Assembly (NCBI GenBank): GCA_018609665.1
Contig: JAHENN010000016.1
Coordinates: 1 to 8,413, forward strand
Direction of reading: 5' to 3'
Source of the DNA: Haloarculaceae archaeon
GTDB lineage: Archaea > Halobacteriota > Halobacteria > Halobacteriales > Haloarculaceae
Length of the DNA: 8,413 bases
The first letter of the stretch is position 1; each line of letters begins with the position of its first letter. The position numbers were made by a program, and so were the translations under genes. The notes beneath the pieces were generated by a model. The model was not told the origin of the DNA and did no database searches. It saw only the letters and a list, made by a program, of their open reading frames with translations. Positions 1 to 6,098 of the stretch are shown here, piece by piece.

Positions 1-1
1 G

Positions 2-21
2 GCCGGCGCCGCCGCGCCGGC
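2..21. repeat. G+C-rich inverted repeat at the left edge
   Basis: A perfect 7-base stem (GCCGGCG at 2-8 and CGCCGGC at 15-21) encloses a 6-base loop. It lies just before the promoter of the first gene and could be the 3' hairpin of a gene left of the window. There is no T-rich tract after it, and such repeats arise easily in DNA this rich in G+C, so a terminator role is only a guess. Confidence 0.3.
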
Positions 22-30
22 ACCCCGACG

Positions 31-46
31 GAGCGGCAATTAAGTT
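31..46 (+). promoter_or_regulatory. Leaderless-type promoter (TATA-like box) of the SpoIIM-domain gene
   Basis: The A+T-rich stretch AATTAAG at 38-44 is the only A+T-rich island in an otherwise G+C-rich leader. Its centre is about 27 bases before the ATG at 68. In haloarchaea that spacing is typical of a TATA box driving a transcript that begins at or next to the start codon. No Shine-Dalgarno sequence is seen before the ATG, which agrees with leaderless translation. Confidence 0.55.
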
Positions 47-67
47 CCGGGGCGCCGAGGTCCAGGC

Positions 68-1579
68 ATGGAGTTCACCGACGCCCTCCGGGCGCTCGTC
101 GCGGTCTACCGATCGCGGGCGGACGAGCTGCTCCCGGTGTACTTCCTCTCGCCGGCGGTCGCACAGGTCGCACGGGCCGTCGCGTACGCTGGAGTCGGGG
201 TCGTCTACGCCTACCTCGCGGCGACCGGCCGTCTGGCGCGGGTCCGGGCCGACCTCCGGGCCGCCGAGGTCGCGCCGCCGGGTCCCGACGCGGACCCCGA
301 GGCCCTGCGGCGGTGGTTCGAGGCCGCCGCGCCGGCCTTCGAGCGGCTCGTCGTTCCCGAGGTCGTCGCAGTCCTCGGCGCGACGACCGTCCTCGCGGTT
401 GCGGTCTTCGCCGTCCTGTACGCCGTCGCGACGGCAGCGCAGCTGCGCTGCTGTCTGGCGACGCTGCGCAGCGAGCGGGGGACGACGGCCGCCGTCGCCG
501 GCGCGAGACGACACTGGCGGCCGCTGCTCGGGCTGGCGATTCTGCAGCTGGTCGTGGTCGTGCTGCTGACCGGGCTCGCGGCGGCGCCCGTGGCCGCGGT
601 AGTGACGATATCGCCGGTCGCGGGCATCGCCGCCGGACTGTTCGTCGGCCTGCCGTGGCTGGTCGCCGTCGCCGTCGTCCGGCTGGTGTTCGTCTTCGCG
701 GCGGCGGCCGTCATCGTCGACGGGACCGGTATCCGGGACGGCCTCGGCAGCGGCACCCGGTTCGTGCGCACGAACCCGCTGTGGGCGGCGGGCTATCTCG
801 TCGCCGCGGTCGGCGTGTTCGTGCTCGTCGGGTCGGCGTCGGCGGTCGGCGGCGCGGGCGGCGGCGCCGCCGGTGCCCTGCTCGGAATCGTCGTCACGTC
901 GCCGGTCCTCGACCTGCTGAAGGTCGCCCTCTACGCGGACCGCGGCGGCGGCATCGACCCGCCGGCGCCGCCGTCGGCGACGCTCTCCGACCAGCTCCGG
1001 GCGGGCGTCCGCCGCGGCGTCGACGCCCTGACGACGTTCGTCCGGCGGCATCCGGGGCTGCACGCGGCCGCGACGCTGGCGTTCCTCGGCGGCGGCCTCG
1101 CCGGCTGGACGCTGGCGGGGCCATACGAGGGGCTCGTGGCCGCCTCCATCGAGGCCCGGCTCGCCGACCACTCGCCGCTGTCGGCGGCGGTGACGTTCGC
1201 GGCGAACAACACCGCCGTGGCCGTCGGCAGCGCGGCCTCGGGGCTGGCGTTCGGAGTGCCGTCCGTCGTCGCGCTGCTGTTCAACGGGACGCTGTTCGGC
1301 GTGCTGGCGCGGCTCGAGGTCGCGCCAGCGGTGCTGGCAGCCTTCGTCGCGCCGCACGGGCTCGTCGAGATTCCCGCGCTGCTGGTCGCCGGGGCGCTGG
1401 GGCTGTCGCTGGGCGGCACCGGCTGGCGGGCGCTGACCGGCGACGCCGGTCGAACGGACGTGGCGGCCGCCCTCGAGCGGGCCTTCTGGGTGCTCGTCGG
1501 CGTCGCCCTCATGCTCGCCGTCGCCGGAGCGGTCGAGGGGCTGTTCAGCCCCTACTACTTCCGGCCGTTCCTCGGGTGA
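68..1579 (+). CDS. Stage II sporulation protein M (SpoIIM/DUF95) domain membrane protein
   Basis: This 503-residue protein is mostly hydrophobic, with about ten to twelve likely membrane segments (for example around residues 34-52, 98-122, 153-173, 180-212, 240-260, 268-288, 333-350, 397-415, 420-447 and 472-490). The C-terminal part (about 320-500) carries SpoIIM family hallmarks: the Asn pair at 380-381, FNG at 405-407, and the PHG...E signature at 429-434 (Pro-His-Gly, then Glu434) followed by a Gly-rich membrane helix. The N-terminal 290 residues form a separate multi-pass module that I do not recognise with certainty. SpoIIM proteins in bacteria act in membrane remodelling during sporulation. 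Archaea do not sporulate, and the function of these homologues is unknown. The ATG at 68 is chosen because a TATA-like box lies at leaderless distance. The gene shares no obvious function with the motility genes beyond it. Confidence 0.85.
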   Translation: MEFTDALRALVAVYRSRADELLPVYFLSPAVAQVARAVAYAGVGVVYAYLAATGRLARVRADLRAAEVAPPGPDADPEALRRWFEAAAPAFERLVVPEVVAVLGATTVLAVAVFAVLYAVATAAQLRCCLATLRSERGTTAAVAGARRHWRPLLGLAILQLVVVVLLTGLAAAPVAAVVTISPVAGIAAGLFVGLPWLVAVAVVRLVFVFAAAAVIVDGTGIRDGLGSGTRFVRTNPLWAAGYLVAAVGVFVLVGSASAVGGAGGGAAGALLGIVVTSPVLDLLKVALYADRGGGIDPPAPPSATLSDQLRAGVRRGVDALTTFVRRHPGLHAAATLAFLGGGLAGWTLAGPYEGLVAASIEARLADHSPLSAAVTFAANNTAVAVGSAASGLAFGVPSVVALLFNGTLFGVLARLEVAPAVLAAFVAPHGLVEIPALLVAGALGLSLGGTGWRALTGDAGRTDVAAALERAFWVLVGVALMLAVAGAVEGLFSPYYFRPFLG

Positions 1580-1622
1580 CGGCGACGACGGCAGCCGCGA
1601 CCGTGGCCGGGGATACCCGGGT

Positions 1623-1641
1623 GTTTTCATCGCGTGAAAAC
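1623..1641. promoter_or_regulatory. Perfect palindrome, candidate operator of the PadR-type gene
   Basis: GTTTTCATCGCGTGAAAAC has perfect 7-base arms (1623-1629 and 1635-1641) around a 5-base centre. It lies 62-80 bases before the chosen ATG of the PadR-type gene, where the promoter is expected. Its 15-base core matches the palindrome at 6767-6783 at 13 positions, differing only in the spacer. PadR and related winged-helix dimers commonly bind such palindromes and repress their own promoters. Binding by this particular protein is inferred. Confidence 0.6.
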
Positions 1642-1702
1642 GCCGACGGGTCTTGATGTGGGTGGCTCTCATGATTCGAGACAGACCGAAAGGGAACACA
1701 GT

Positions 1703-2179
1703 ATGGACATGAATACCAACGACGGAATCTCGGCGGAGCAACTACGGAAGGAACTGGGAGCAGTGGAGACGACGGCCGACGAGGCCGAAAGCGCCGACGC
1801 CGGTTCCTCGGAAGAGATCGTCGCGGACGTCAGACAGCAGCTCTCCGGGGGCGGAACCTTCCGGTTCGACGAGGACCTGGTCAAGGAGTCGCTGGACGAC
1901 CTCCTGCTGGTGCTGATCGCGCTGAACGACGGCGGCGCCCACGGGAAGGGTCTGATGAGCGACCTCGCGAACCACTTCGACGCCCACCTGAGCCCCGGCA
2001 CCGTCTACCCGCGGCTGCACGACCTCGAGGAGGAGGGGCTGCTCGAGGTCCACGAGCTCGTGAAGACGAAGAAGTACTCGATCGCCGACACCGAGCGGAC
2101 CCGCCGGCGCATCGAGCAGACGCTGCAGCACCACATCGCCATCGGGAGCGTCTTCCGCGCCTCTCTCGACGAGATCTGA
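1703..2179 (+). CDS. PadR-family winged-helix transcriptional regulator
   Basis: The protein has 158 residues when started at the ATG at 1703. An acidic, Ala/Ser-rich N-terminal segment (about 1-50), probably disordered, precedes a winged helix-turn-helix at about 61-128. The second and recognition helices and the wing read through HFDAHLSPGTVYPRLHDL (91-108), EEEGLLE (109-115) and VKTKKYSIADT (120-130). The SPGTVYPRL stretch followed by an E-x-x-G-L-L turn and a basic wing is the standard PadR signature. A C-terminal helix (131-158) would serve dimerization. An upstream GTG at 1634 is in frame, but using it would place the start inside the palindrome at 1623-1641 and add a non-conserved-looking extension, so 1703 is preferred. 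Transcription converges on cheD with 36 bases between stop codons. Autoregulation through the palindrome is likely. Halobacterium RosR has been grouped with this type of regulator, but I cannot show that this gene is its orthologue. Confidence 0.85.
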   Translation: MDMNTNDGISAEQLRKELGAVETTADEAESADAGSSEEIVADVRQQLSGGGTFRFDEDLVKESLDDLLLVLIALNDGGAHGKGLMSDLANHFDAHLSPGTVYPRLHDLEEEGLLEVHELVKTKKYSIADTERTRRRIEQTLQHHIAIGSVFRASLDEI

Positions 2180-2215
2180 GGCGGTCGTGCCGTCACTTCT
2201 GCGGCCGGAGTCGCT

Positions 2216-2716
2216 CTAGAGGACGGTCTCGACGCCGTCGGTCCGCCGGACGACCACCTGCCCGGTCGCCGTGTCGAACCGCATCGACCGGCCGGCGTCG
2301 CCGCCGACCTCCTCGCCGACCAGGCCGACTCCCTCGGCGGCCAGCACCTCGCGAGCCGCCGCGACGTTGCGCTCGCCGACCGGCCCGTCGGGGTCGGCCT
2401 CGAACCGGACGATGGTGGCGCCGCCGGTGAGCTTCGCCTCGACGGGGCCGGCCTCGCGGGCCGAAAGCGCCTCCAGCGCGAGCCGGACCCCCGAGTCGAC
2501 GAACCGCTCGCGCGGGCGGCCGGCGTCCTCGCGGAACGGGAGCATCGGGTGGACGAGCGCGCCGACGCCGCTCTCCGGAGCGTACAGCGCGATCCCGAGA
2601 CAGGAGCCGAGGCCGCTCGTCGCCAGCGTCCGGCCGGCGGCGACGGCGTAGTCGGCGACGGAGACCTTGAGACGGTCGCTACCGGCCCCGGGCTCGGGCT
2701 CGCCGGCCGGCCGCAC
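2216..2716 (-). CDS. cheD: CheD, chemoreceptor glutamine deamidase
   Basis: CheD hydrolyses the side-chain amide of specific glutamines in methyl-accepting receptors, and in many species it also binds CheC and raises its phosphatase activity. This 166-residue protein has the family active site: Thr33, Cys39 in SGLGSCLG (34-41) and His56 in GALVHPMLP (52-60). The spacing Thr-6-Cys-17-His equals that of Thermotoga CheD (Thr21, Cys27, His44). The LTGGATIV stretch further on also fits the family. The GTG start at 2716 is supported by a Shine-Dalgarno-like GAGGTG (plus strand 2726-2731) 9 bases upstream. It begins 3 bases after the cheC stop, so the two are co-transcribed and probably co-regulated. 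The N-terminal 15 residues are poorly conserved Pro/Glu/Gly sequence. Confidence 0.93.
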   Translation of the reverse strand: MRPAGEPEPGAGSDRLKVSVADYAVAAGRTLATSGLGSCLGIALYAPESGVGALVHPMLPFREDAGRPRERFVDSGVRLALEALSAREAGPVEAKLTGGATIVRFEADPDGPVGERNVAAAREVLAAEGVGLVGEEVGGDAGRSMRFDTATGQVVVRRTDGVETVL

Positions 2717-2719
2717 GCG

Positions 2720-3916
2720 TCAGAACACCTCGTCCGGGTCGGCGTGGATCTCGTCGGCGCGGTCGACCAGCAGTTCCCCGAGCACCTCCCGCAGTTCGTC
2801 GCCGTCCGGCAGCGCGAAGATCTCGCACCGGAAGACGCCGTCGTCGTCGGTCTCGATGGTCGAGTCCAGCAGGAAGGCGTGGTCCTGGTCGCGGGCCATC
2901 CGGCCGACGACCGGGCTCATGATTGACGACCCCATGTCGGCGACGAACTGCGGCGGCGAGTGGTCGATCGATGTCTCCAGGACGTTCGCCCAGCCGTCGA
3001 TGAAGCCGCTGGTCATGATGTTGCCGAGCTCCTCGATGGCGCTCTGCTCCATCTCTCCCCAGGCGCCGTCGGTCTCGGTCGGGACGAGAGCGTCGACGAC
3101 CGACCGGGCGGAGGGGCGGTCGAAGAGGATGACGAGGTAGCCGCTCGGGCGGCCGTGGTACTCCAGGACGGTGCCGACGTACGGCTGGTCGCCGACCGCC
3201 GCCGGGATGTCGGCGATGGGGACGAAGCTCAGCCGGTTGACCTCCACGTCCGTCTCCAGGCCCGTCATCGAGGTGATGTTGCCGGCGGCCTTGGCGGCGC
3301 CCTGCTCGGTCATCTCGTTGAACACCTCCAGCTTCTCGAAGGCGACGGTGTCGTCGCTTTCGGCCTCGAGGGCGCTGGTCAGCGCCGCCCGCTCGGGGAC
3401 GAAGCACATCCGGAAGTCGATGGCGTCGGAGACGGCCTCGACGCGGCTCCGGAAGACGAACACCTGCTCGTCGCCGGCCAGCGTCGACGTCGGCAGCACC
3501 TCCGCGCCGCTGCCCTCGACGTAGTCCGGCGGCGTGATGTCGATGCCGGCCTCCAGGTGCTCGGCCCAGCCGTCGATGAAGCCGCTGGTCATGATGTTGC
3601 CGACCTCCTTGACGGAGCTGCGCTCCATCTCGGGGTCGTCGCTCGGGACGAGCACGTCGGTGACCGCCGCCCGCGCCTCGGAATCGAACATCAGCACCGT
3701 CTCCCCGGAGAGCGCGCCGTCGAGCCCGATGTGGACGCCGGAGAACCGCCGGCCGACGAACTCGTACCGGAGGTCCGCCGGCGCCATCAGCGAGACGTTG
3801 GTCACCTCGACGTTGGTATCGATGCCGGTCAGCTCCGACAGCGACGCCGCCGCCGACCGGGCCCCGTCGCGGGCCAGCCGGTTGAACGTCTCCAGCGACT
3901 GGATGTCGACCTGCAT
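2720..3916 (-). CDS. cheC: CheC-type CheY-phosphate phosphatase, tandem double domain
   Basis: CheC proteins dephosphorylate CheY-P and form complexes with CheD. This protein has 398 residues, about twice a single CheC domain (around 200), and consists of two homologous halves, about 1-195 and 196-398. Each half carries the full phosphatase signature [D/S]-x3-E-x2-N-x22-P: Ser100, Glu104, Asn107, Pro130 in the first, and Ser292, Glu296, Asn299, Pro322 in the second. The stretch GNIMTSGFIDGWA is identical in both. A second E-x2-N pair begins each half (Glu9/Asn12 and Glu197/Asn200), but without the Ser/Asp and Pro of the consensus, so these may be weak or inactive sites. The ATG at 3916 follows the cheY stop by one base. 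The neighbours cheY (substrate) and cheD (partner) support the role. Haloarchaea usually carry several CheC paralogues, and I cannot say which number this one is. Confidence 0.92.
   Translation of the reverse strand: MQVDIQSLETFNRLARDGARSAAASLSELTGIDTNVEVTNVSLMAPADLRYEFVGRRFSGVHIGLDGALSGETVLMFDSEARAAVTDVLVPSDDPEMERSSVKEVGNIMTSGFIDGWAEHLEAGIDITPPDYVEGSGAEVLPTSTLAGDEQVFVFRSRVEAVSDAIDFRMCFVPERAALTSALEAESDDTVAFEKLEVFNEMTEQGAAKAAGNITSMTGLETDVEVNRLSFVPIADIPAAVGDQPYVGTVLEYHGRPSGYLVILFDRPSARSVVDALVPTETDGAWGEMEQSAIEELGNIMTSGFIDGWANVLETSIDHSPPQFVADMGSSIMSPVVGRMARDQDHAFLLDSTIETDDDGVFRCEIFALPDGDELREVLGELLVDRADEIHADPDEVF
2726..2731 (-). promoter_or_regulatory. Ribosome binding site of cheD, inside the end of cheC
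   Basis: On the minus strand this reads GAGGTG, which pairs with the archaeal 16S rRNA tail (complement of GGAGGTGA). It stands 9 bases before the GTG start of cheD and lies within the last codons of cheC. This decides the GTG start and suggests translational coupling. Most other genes here lack a clear site. Confidence 0.6.
2988..3027 (-). repeat. 40-base direct repeat in cheC, copy in second domain
   Basis: This stretch is identical, base for base, to 3564-3603 (offset 576). It encodes the active-site helix with the phosphatase Asn in the C-terminal CheC domain. Sequence on either side diverges at once. Confidence 0.9.
3564..3603 (-). repeat. 40-base direct repeat in cheC, copy in first domain
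   Basis: Partner of 2988-3027, encoding the same active-site helix in the N-terminal CheC domain. Perfect identity at synonymous positions suggests recent conversion between the halves rather than protein selection alone. Confidence 0.9.
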
Positions 3917-3917
3917 C

Positions 3918-4271
3918 TCAGGTGGCGACGTTCTCGATCTCGTCGAGCACGCTCGGCTTCTGGAACGGCTTCGTGATGTAGCCGTCCGCGCCGGCCTGAA
4001 TCGCGCTCTTCATCTTCTGCTCCTGTCCGACGCTGGTGCACATGATGACGTTCGCCCGGGGGTCGGTGTCGGTGATCTCGTCGGTCGCCTCGATCCCGTC
4101 CCGGATCGGCATCACGATGTCCATCATCACCACGTCCGGGTCCTCGGCCTCGTACAGCTCGATGGCCTCGACCCCGTTTTCGGCCTCCCCGACGATGCGG
4201 TACTCCTCCTCGAGGATCTCCCGGAGGAGGTTCCGCATGAAGTCGGAGTCGTCCGCGATGAGTACGTCCAT
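3918..4271 (-). CDS. cheY: CheY chemotaxis response regulator
   Basis: CheY receives phosphate from the kinase CheA on one aspartate and, in haloarchaea, signals to the archaellum motor through adaptor proteins such as CheF. This 117-residue single receiver domain has all key residues: Asp7 and Asp8 (acidic pocket, ADDSDFMR), Asp51 (phosphorylation site in VVMMDIVMP), Thr79 (IMCTS) and Lys101 (TKPF). There is no output domain, as in classical CheY. The start at 4271 is chosen because the receiver begins there (MDVLIADDSD). A longer in-frame reading to 4376 would add about 35 residues unlike any receiver. It is the first gene of cheY-cheC-cheD, with one base before cheC, so enzyme and substrate are made together. 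Confidence 0.95.
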   Translation of the reverse strand: MDVLIADDSDFMRNLLREILEEEYRIVGEAENGVEAIELYEAEDPDVVMMDIVMPIRDGIEATDEITDTDPRANVIMCTSVGQEQKMKSAIQAGADGYITKPFQKPSVLDEIENVAT

Positions 4272-4297
4272 CTCGTCGTCGGCTTTCGGCCGGGCGC

Positions 4298-4308
4298 AGT
4301 TCAACCTC
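4298..4308 (-). promoter_or_regulatory. Weak candidate promoter of the cheY-cheC-cheD operon
   Basis: Reading on the minus strand, a GTTGAA element (plus 4300-4305) lies about 30 bases before the cheY ATG, which would fit a leaderless or very short leader transcript. It is a poor TATA match. The better A+T-rich box in this gap (4355-4360) sits about 85 bases from cheY and is better placed for the opposite gene. I rank this low. Confidence 0.25.
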
Positions 4309-4349
4309 CGTCGGCACTCACCGCTCGTAACGAGGCCGGAACGACCGAC

Positions 4350-4361
4350 CGAAGAGTATTG
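4350..4361 (+). promoter_or_regulatory. Leaderless-type promoter of the small divergent gene
   Basis: AGTATT (4355-4360), preceded by a purine-rich CGAAG that could act as a BRE, is centred close to 28 bases before the ATG at 4385. This is the spacing expected of a haloarchaeal leaderless promoter, and no Shine-Dalgarno sequence precedes the ATG. Confidence 0.55.
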
Positions 4362-4384
4362 TCCCTCCGGGGGCAACCCGGGGC

Positions 4385-4780
4385 ATGCTCGAGGAGAGAG
4401 CCAAGCGGCTCGCGAAGTTCTGCCGGAGCCGGGTCGGCGAGAAGCTCCGCAGCGTCACCGTCTACCGGCCGGAGGGGACGACCCGCATCTACTCCGACGA
4501 CGAGCTGCGGGAGCGGTACACCGAGGCCCAGCTGTCGGCGCTGGTGCAAAGCGCCATCGACCTCAACGCGACGCTACACCAGACCGACATCGAGGCGACG
4601 CCGCTCGGCCGCCCCCGGGCCGGCGTCTACTCCTTCGAGGAGGCGTTCGTCATCCAGTGGCCCTGGGACGAGACGACCGGCGTGGTCGCGACGTTCGACG
4701 CCGACGTGGGGTCGTCGCTGGCCGGCTTCCTCACCGAGTGCCGGGCCGTGCTCAACGAGGACCTGCCGGAGGGCGATTGA
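4385..4780 (+). CDS. Small haloarchaeal protein of unknown function (DUF7522-like)
   Basis: The protein has 131 residues, soluble, with no signal or membrane segment. It starts with a basic helix (about 1-22, LAKFCRSRVGEKLRSVTVY around 9-27), followed by a strand and an acidic helix (DDELRERYTEAQLSALVQSAID, roughly residues 38-59), then a strand-rich second half with VYSFEEAFVIQWPWDE (81-96). The opening pattern, cysteine/arginine-rich helix then G-x-x-LRSV-x-x-Y, reminds me of small haloarchaeal proteins named DUF7522; this is recollection and not a search. It is transcribed away from cheY from its own leaderless-type promoter and converges on the next gene, with 3 bases between stop codons. 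Its position between the chemotaxis and archaellum operons hints at a motility link, but nothing in the sequence gives a reaction. Confidence 0.8.
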   Translation: MLEERAKRLAKFCRSRVGEKLRSVTVYRPEGTTRIYSDDELRERYTEAQLSALVQSAIDLNATLHQTDIEATPLGRPRAGVYSFEEAFVIQWPWDETTGVVATFDADVGSSLAGFLTECRAVLNEDLPEGD

Positions 4781-4783
4781 TTG

Positions 4784-5425
4784 TCAGTCGCCGGCGGCCT
4801 CCTCGCGGATCGCCTCGACCATCTCGGCGATGGAGTCGTCCGGCGAGAGGTCGTGACCCTCCAGAAGCGACGCGAGGTCCGGCGTCTCCGTCGGCCGCGA
4901 GAGGTCGGCCTCCCGGAACAGGATGTCGACCACCTCGTCGGTCGGGGTGTCGTCGGCGACGTGGCGGGCGTACCACCGCACCAGTTGCTCGAAGGTCGCG
5001 ACGACGTCGTTGGAGACGGTCCGGTGTCGGACCGGCTCGCCCTCGAACCGGGCGACGATGTCGACCCCGTACCCGGCGTCGTTCCTGGACAGCTCCTCGG
5101 ACAGAAGCGACCGCGCGGCCTCGGGGCTGACGATACCGCCGGCCCCGGTGCTCGATGTGTCGGAGGCCGGCTCCGGCGCCGCGTCGGCCCCGTCGCCGGT
5201 CTCGGCGTCCGACGCATCGGCGCTCGACGCATCGACGCCCGACCGGTCGTCGGGGACCTCCGGCGCGCCGCCGCCGGCGGAGACGACGTAGCGACCCTCC
5301 TGGTCCAGCTCCGAGACGTACTCGCTGCTGGAGATGTCGAGTTCCTCCGGCGAGAGGACGCGGCCGCCCTCGGTGCTCGCGTCGCCGTCGGCCCGTCGGT
5401 CGTCGTCGGAGTGTTCGTCGGTCAT
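4784..5425 (-). CDS. Acidic haloarchaeal protein of unknown function in the archaellum locus (DUF7500-like)
   Basis: The protein has 213 residues, is strongly acidic and has no membrane segment. Three parts can be seen. A charged N-terminus leads to a conserved-looking motif at 23-49 (VLSPEELDIS, then VSELDQEGRYVVS). A low-complexity Asp/Ala/Ser/Gly linker follows at about 50-97. A helical C-terminal domain at 98-213 includes a long amphipathic helix around 136-156 with RWYARHV. The LSPEELDI...ELD-GRYVVS pattern resembles a haloarchaeal family called DUF7500; I recall this and cannot verify it. The ATG at 5425 has no Shine-Dalgarno sequence. It lies downstream of flaG on the same strand after 193 bases, so it may be read with the archaellum genes or from its own promoter. 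It could be an archaellum accessory or regulatory protein. It does not look like FlaD/FlaE. Confidence 0.8.
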   Translation of the reverse strand: MTDEHSDDDRRADGDASTEGGRVLSPEELDISSSEYVSELDQEGRYVVSAGGGAPEVPDDRSGVDASSADASDAETGDGADAAPEPASDTSSTGAGGIVSPEAARSLLSEELSRNDAGYGVDIVARFEGEPVRHRTVSNDVVATFEQLVRWYARHVADDTPTDEVVDILFREADLSRPTETPDLASLLEGHDLSPDDSIAEMVEAIREEAAGD

Positions 5426-5524
5426 GATCTGGGGGATGGCGGGCGAGTCGGTCGCTCCGCGGCACGACGACGACGCACCGGCCGGTGTGTGAGAGATGGT
5501 TGCACGGCAGTTACCGGGCGCACG

Positions 5525-5537
5525 GTACTGAATCTTG
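5525..5537 (-). promoter_or_regulatory. Possible TATA-like element between flaG and the downstream acidic-protein gene
   Basis: The minus strand reads AAGATTCAGTAC here, the most A+T-rich part of the 193-base gap between flaG and the gene starting at 5425. If used, it would give a leader of about 75 bases. The match is weak. The rest of the gap shows no other signal beyond the hairpin at 5592-5613. Confidence 0.25.
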
Positions 5538-5591
5538 TCCTCGGCTCACCCCGCGAGGGCCGGCGACCGGCGCGGCGCGGGCGCGTCGCGG

Positions 5592-5613
5592 CCGACCGAC
5601 GGGAGGCGGTCGG
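5592..5613 (-). terminator. Hairpin just after flaG
   Basis: Perfect 7-base arms (CCGACCG at 5592-5598 and CGGTCGG at 5607-5613) surround an 8-base loop, beginning 5 bases beyond the flaG stop codon. No T-rich tract follows on the minus strand. It may mark an RNA 3' end or processing site, or be a chance G+C-rich repeat. Confidence 0.3.
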
Positions 5614-5618
5614 GGAGG

Positions 5619-6098
5619 TCACGACGCCCGGAACTCGACGGACTGCCGGACGCCGTTGACCGACACCGTCACGCGGTTGTCCGTCGTCGACAGCTGTCTG
5701 TCGAGGTTCACGACGATCTCGATGACCTCCGCCTGCTCCCACACCTCGGTGCTGGCGCCCGCCTCGGTGGTGGTGACGTCGATGTCCGCGACGAACCCGC
5801 CGTTGACCAGCACGTCGATACGGGTGGCGTTCTGCGAGAGCACCGTCGACCCGGTGTTGCGCACGTACAGCGTGATCGTCGAGGTGCCGTCGGTGTCGTT
5901 CTCCTGATAGAAGGCGTCGCCCTTGCCGTCGTTGATGATCACGAAGTCGGTGTCGATGTTCTCGCTTATCTCGTCGCCGGTGGTCTCGGCGGACTGCGTG
6001 ATGTCGTCGACGGTCGTCACCAGCGTCCCGGCGACGCCGGCGGCGACGATGAGACTCGCGATGAACAGTATCAGCGTCGACACCGACACGCCGCTCAT
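5619..6098 (-). CDS. flaG: Archaellum protein FlaG (ArlG)
   Basis: FlaG is a membrane-anchored archaellum protein whose soluble beta-sandwich domain sits outside the cytoplasmic membrane. With FlaF it links the motor to the S-layer, acting as stator. The 159-residue protein begins with one hydrophobic helix at about 5-30 (VSTLILFIASLIVAAGVAG), which resembles the FlaG N-terminus. The soluble domain follows, with FVIINDGKG (52-60) and YVRNTGST (78-85), a beta-sandwich motif also seen in FlaF. Two N-glycosylation sequons (Asn67-Asp-Thr and Asn90-Ala-Thr) fit an exported domain. The start at 6098 overlaps the flaF stop by one base (TAATG), so translation is probably coupled. A weak GGTGA lies 4 bases before the ATG. 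A longer in-frame reading to 6242 would invade flaF and is not used. flaH, flaI and flaJ do not follow. Confidence 0.88.
   Translation of the reverse strand: MSGVSVSTLILFIASLIVAAGVAGTLVTTVDDITQSAETTGDEISENIDTDFVIINDGKGDAFYQENDTDGTSTITLYVRNTGSTVLSQNATRIDVLVNGGFVADIDVTTTEAGASTEVWEQAEVIEIVVNLDRQLSTTDNRVTVSVNGVRQSVEFRAS

Noticed and set aside
313..1656. 447-residue Arg/Gly-rich frame inside the SpoIIM-domain gene
   Set aside because: Extreme Arg content without any domain is typical of a shifted frame of G+C-rich DNA. The membrane protein in the other frame has family motifs.
1634..1702. GTG start giving a longer PadR-type protein
   Set aside because: The start codon would lie inside the palindromic operator and the extra 23 residues resemble no regulator N-terminus. 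The ATG at 1703 follows a plausible leader.
2960..3976. 338-residue open frame on the plus strand opposite cheC
   Set aside because: Composition (Asp, Arg, His and Val rich with repeats) is that of the antisense of a G+C-rich CheC gene, and the cheC motifs leave no doubt about the coding strand.
4368..4382. CCGGG/CCCGG inverted repeat before the small gene
   Set aside because: Five-base G+C arms are expected by chance at this composition, and the element lies between the TATA-like box and start of a leaderless-type gene. No independent support.
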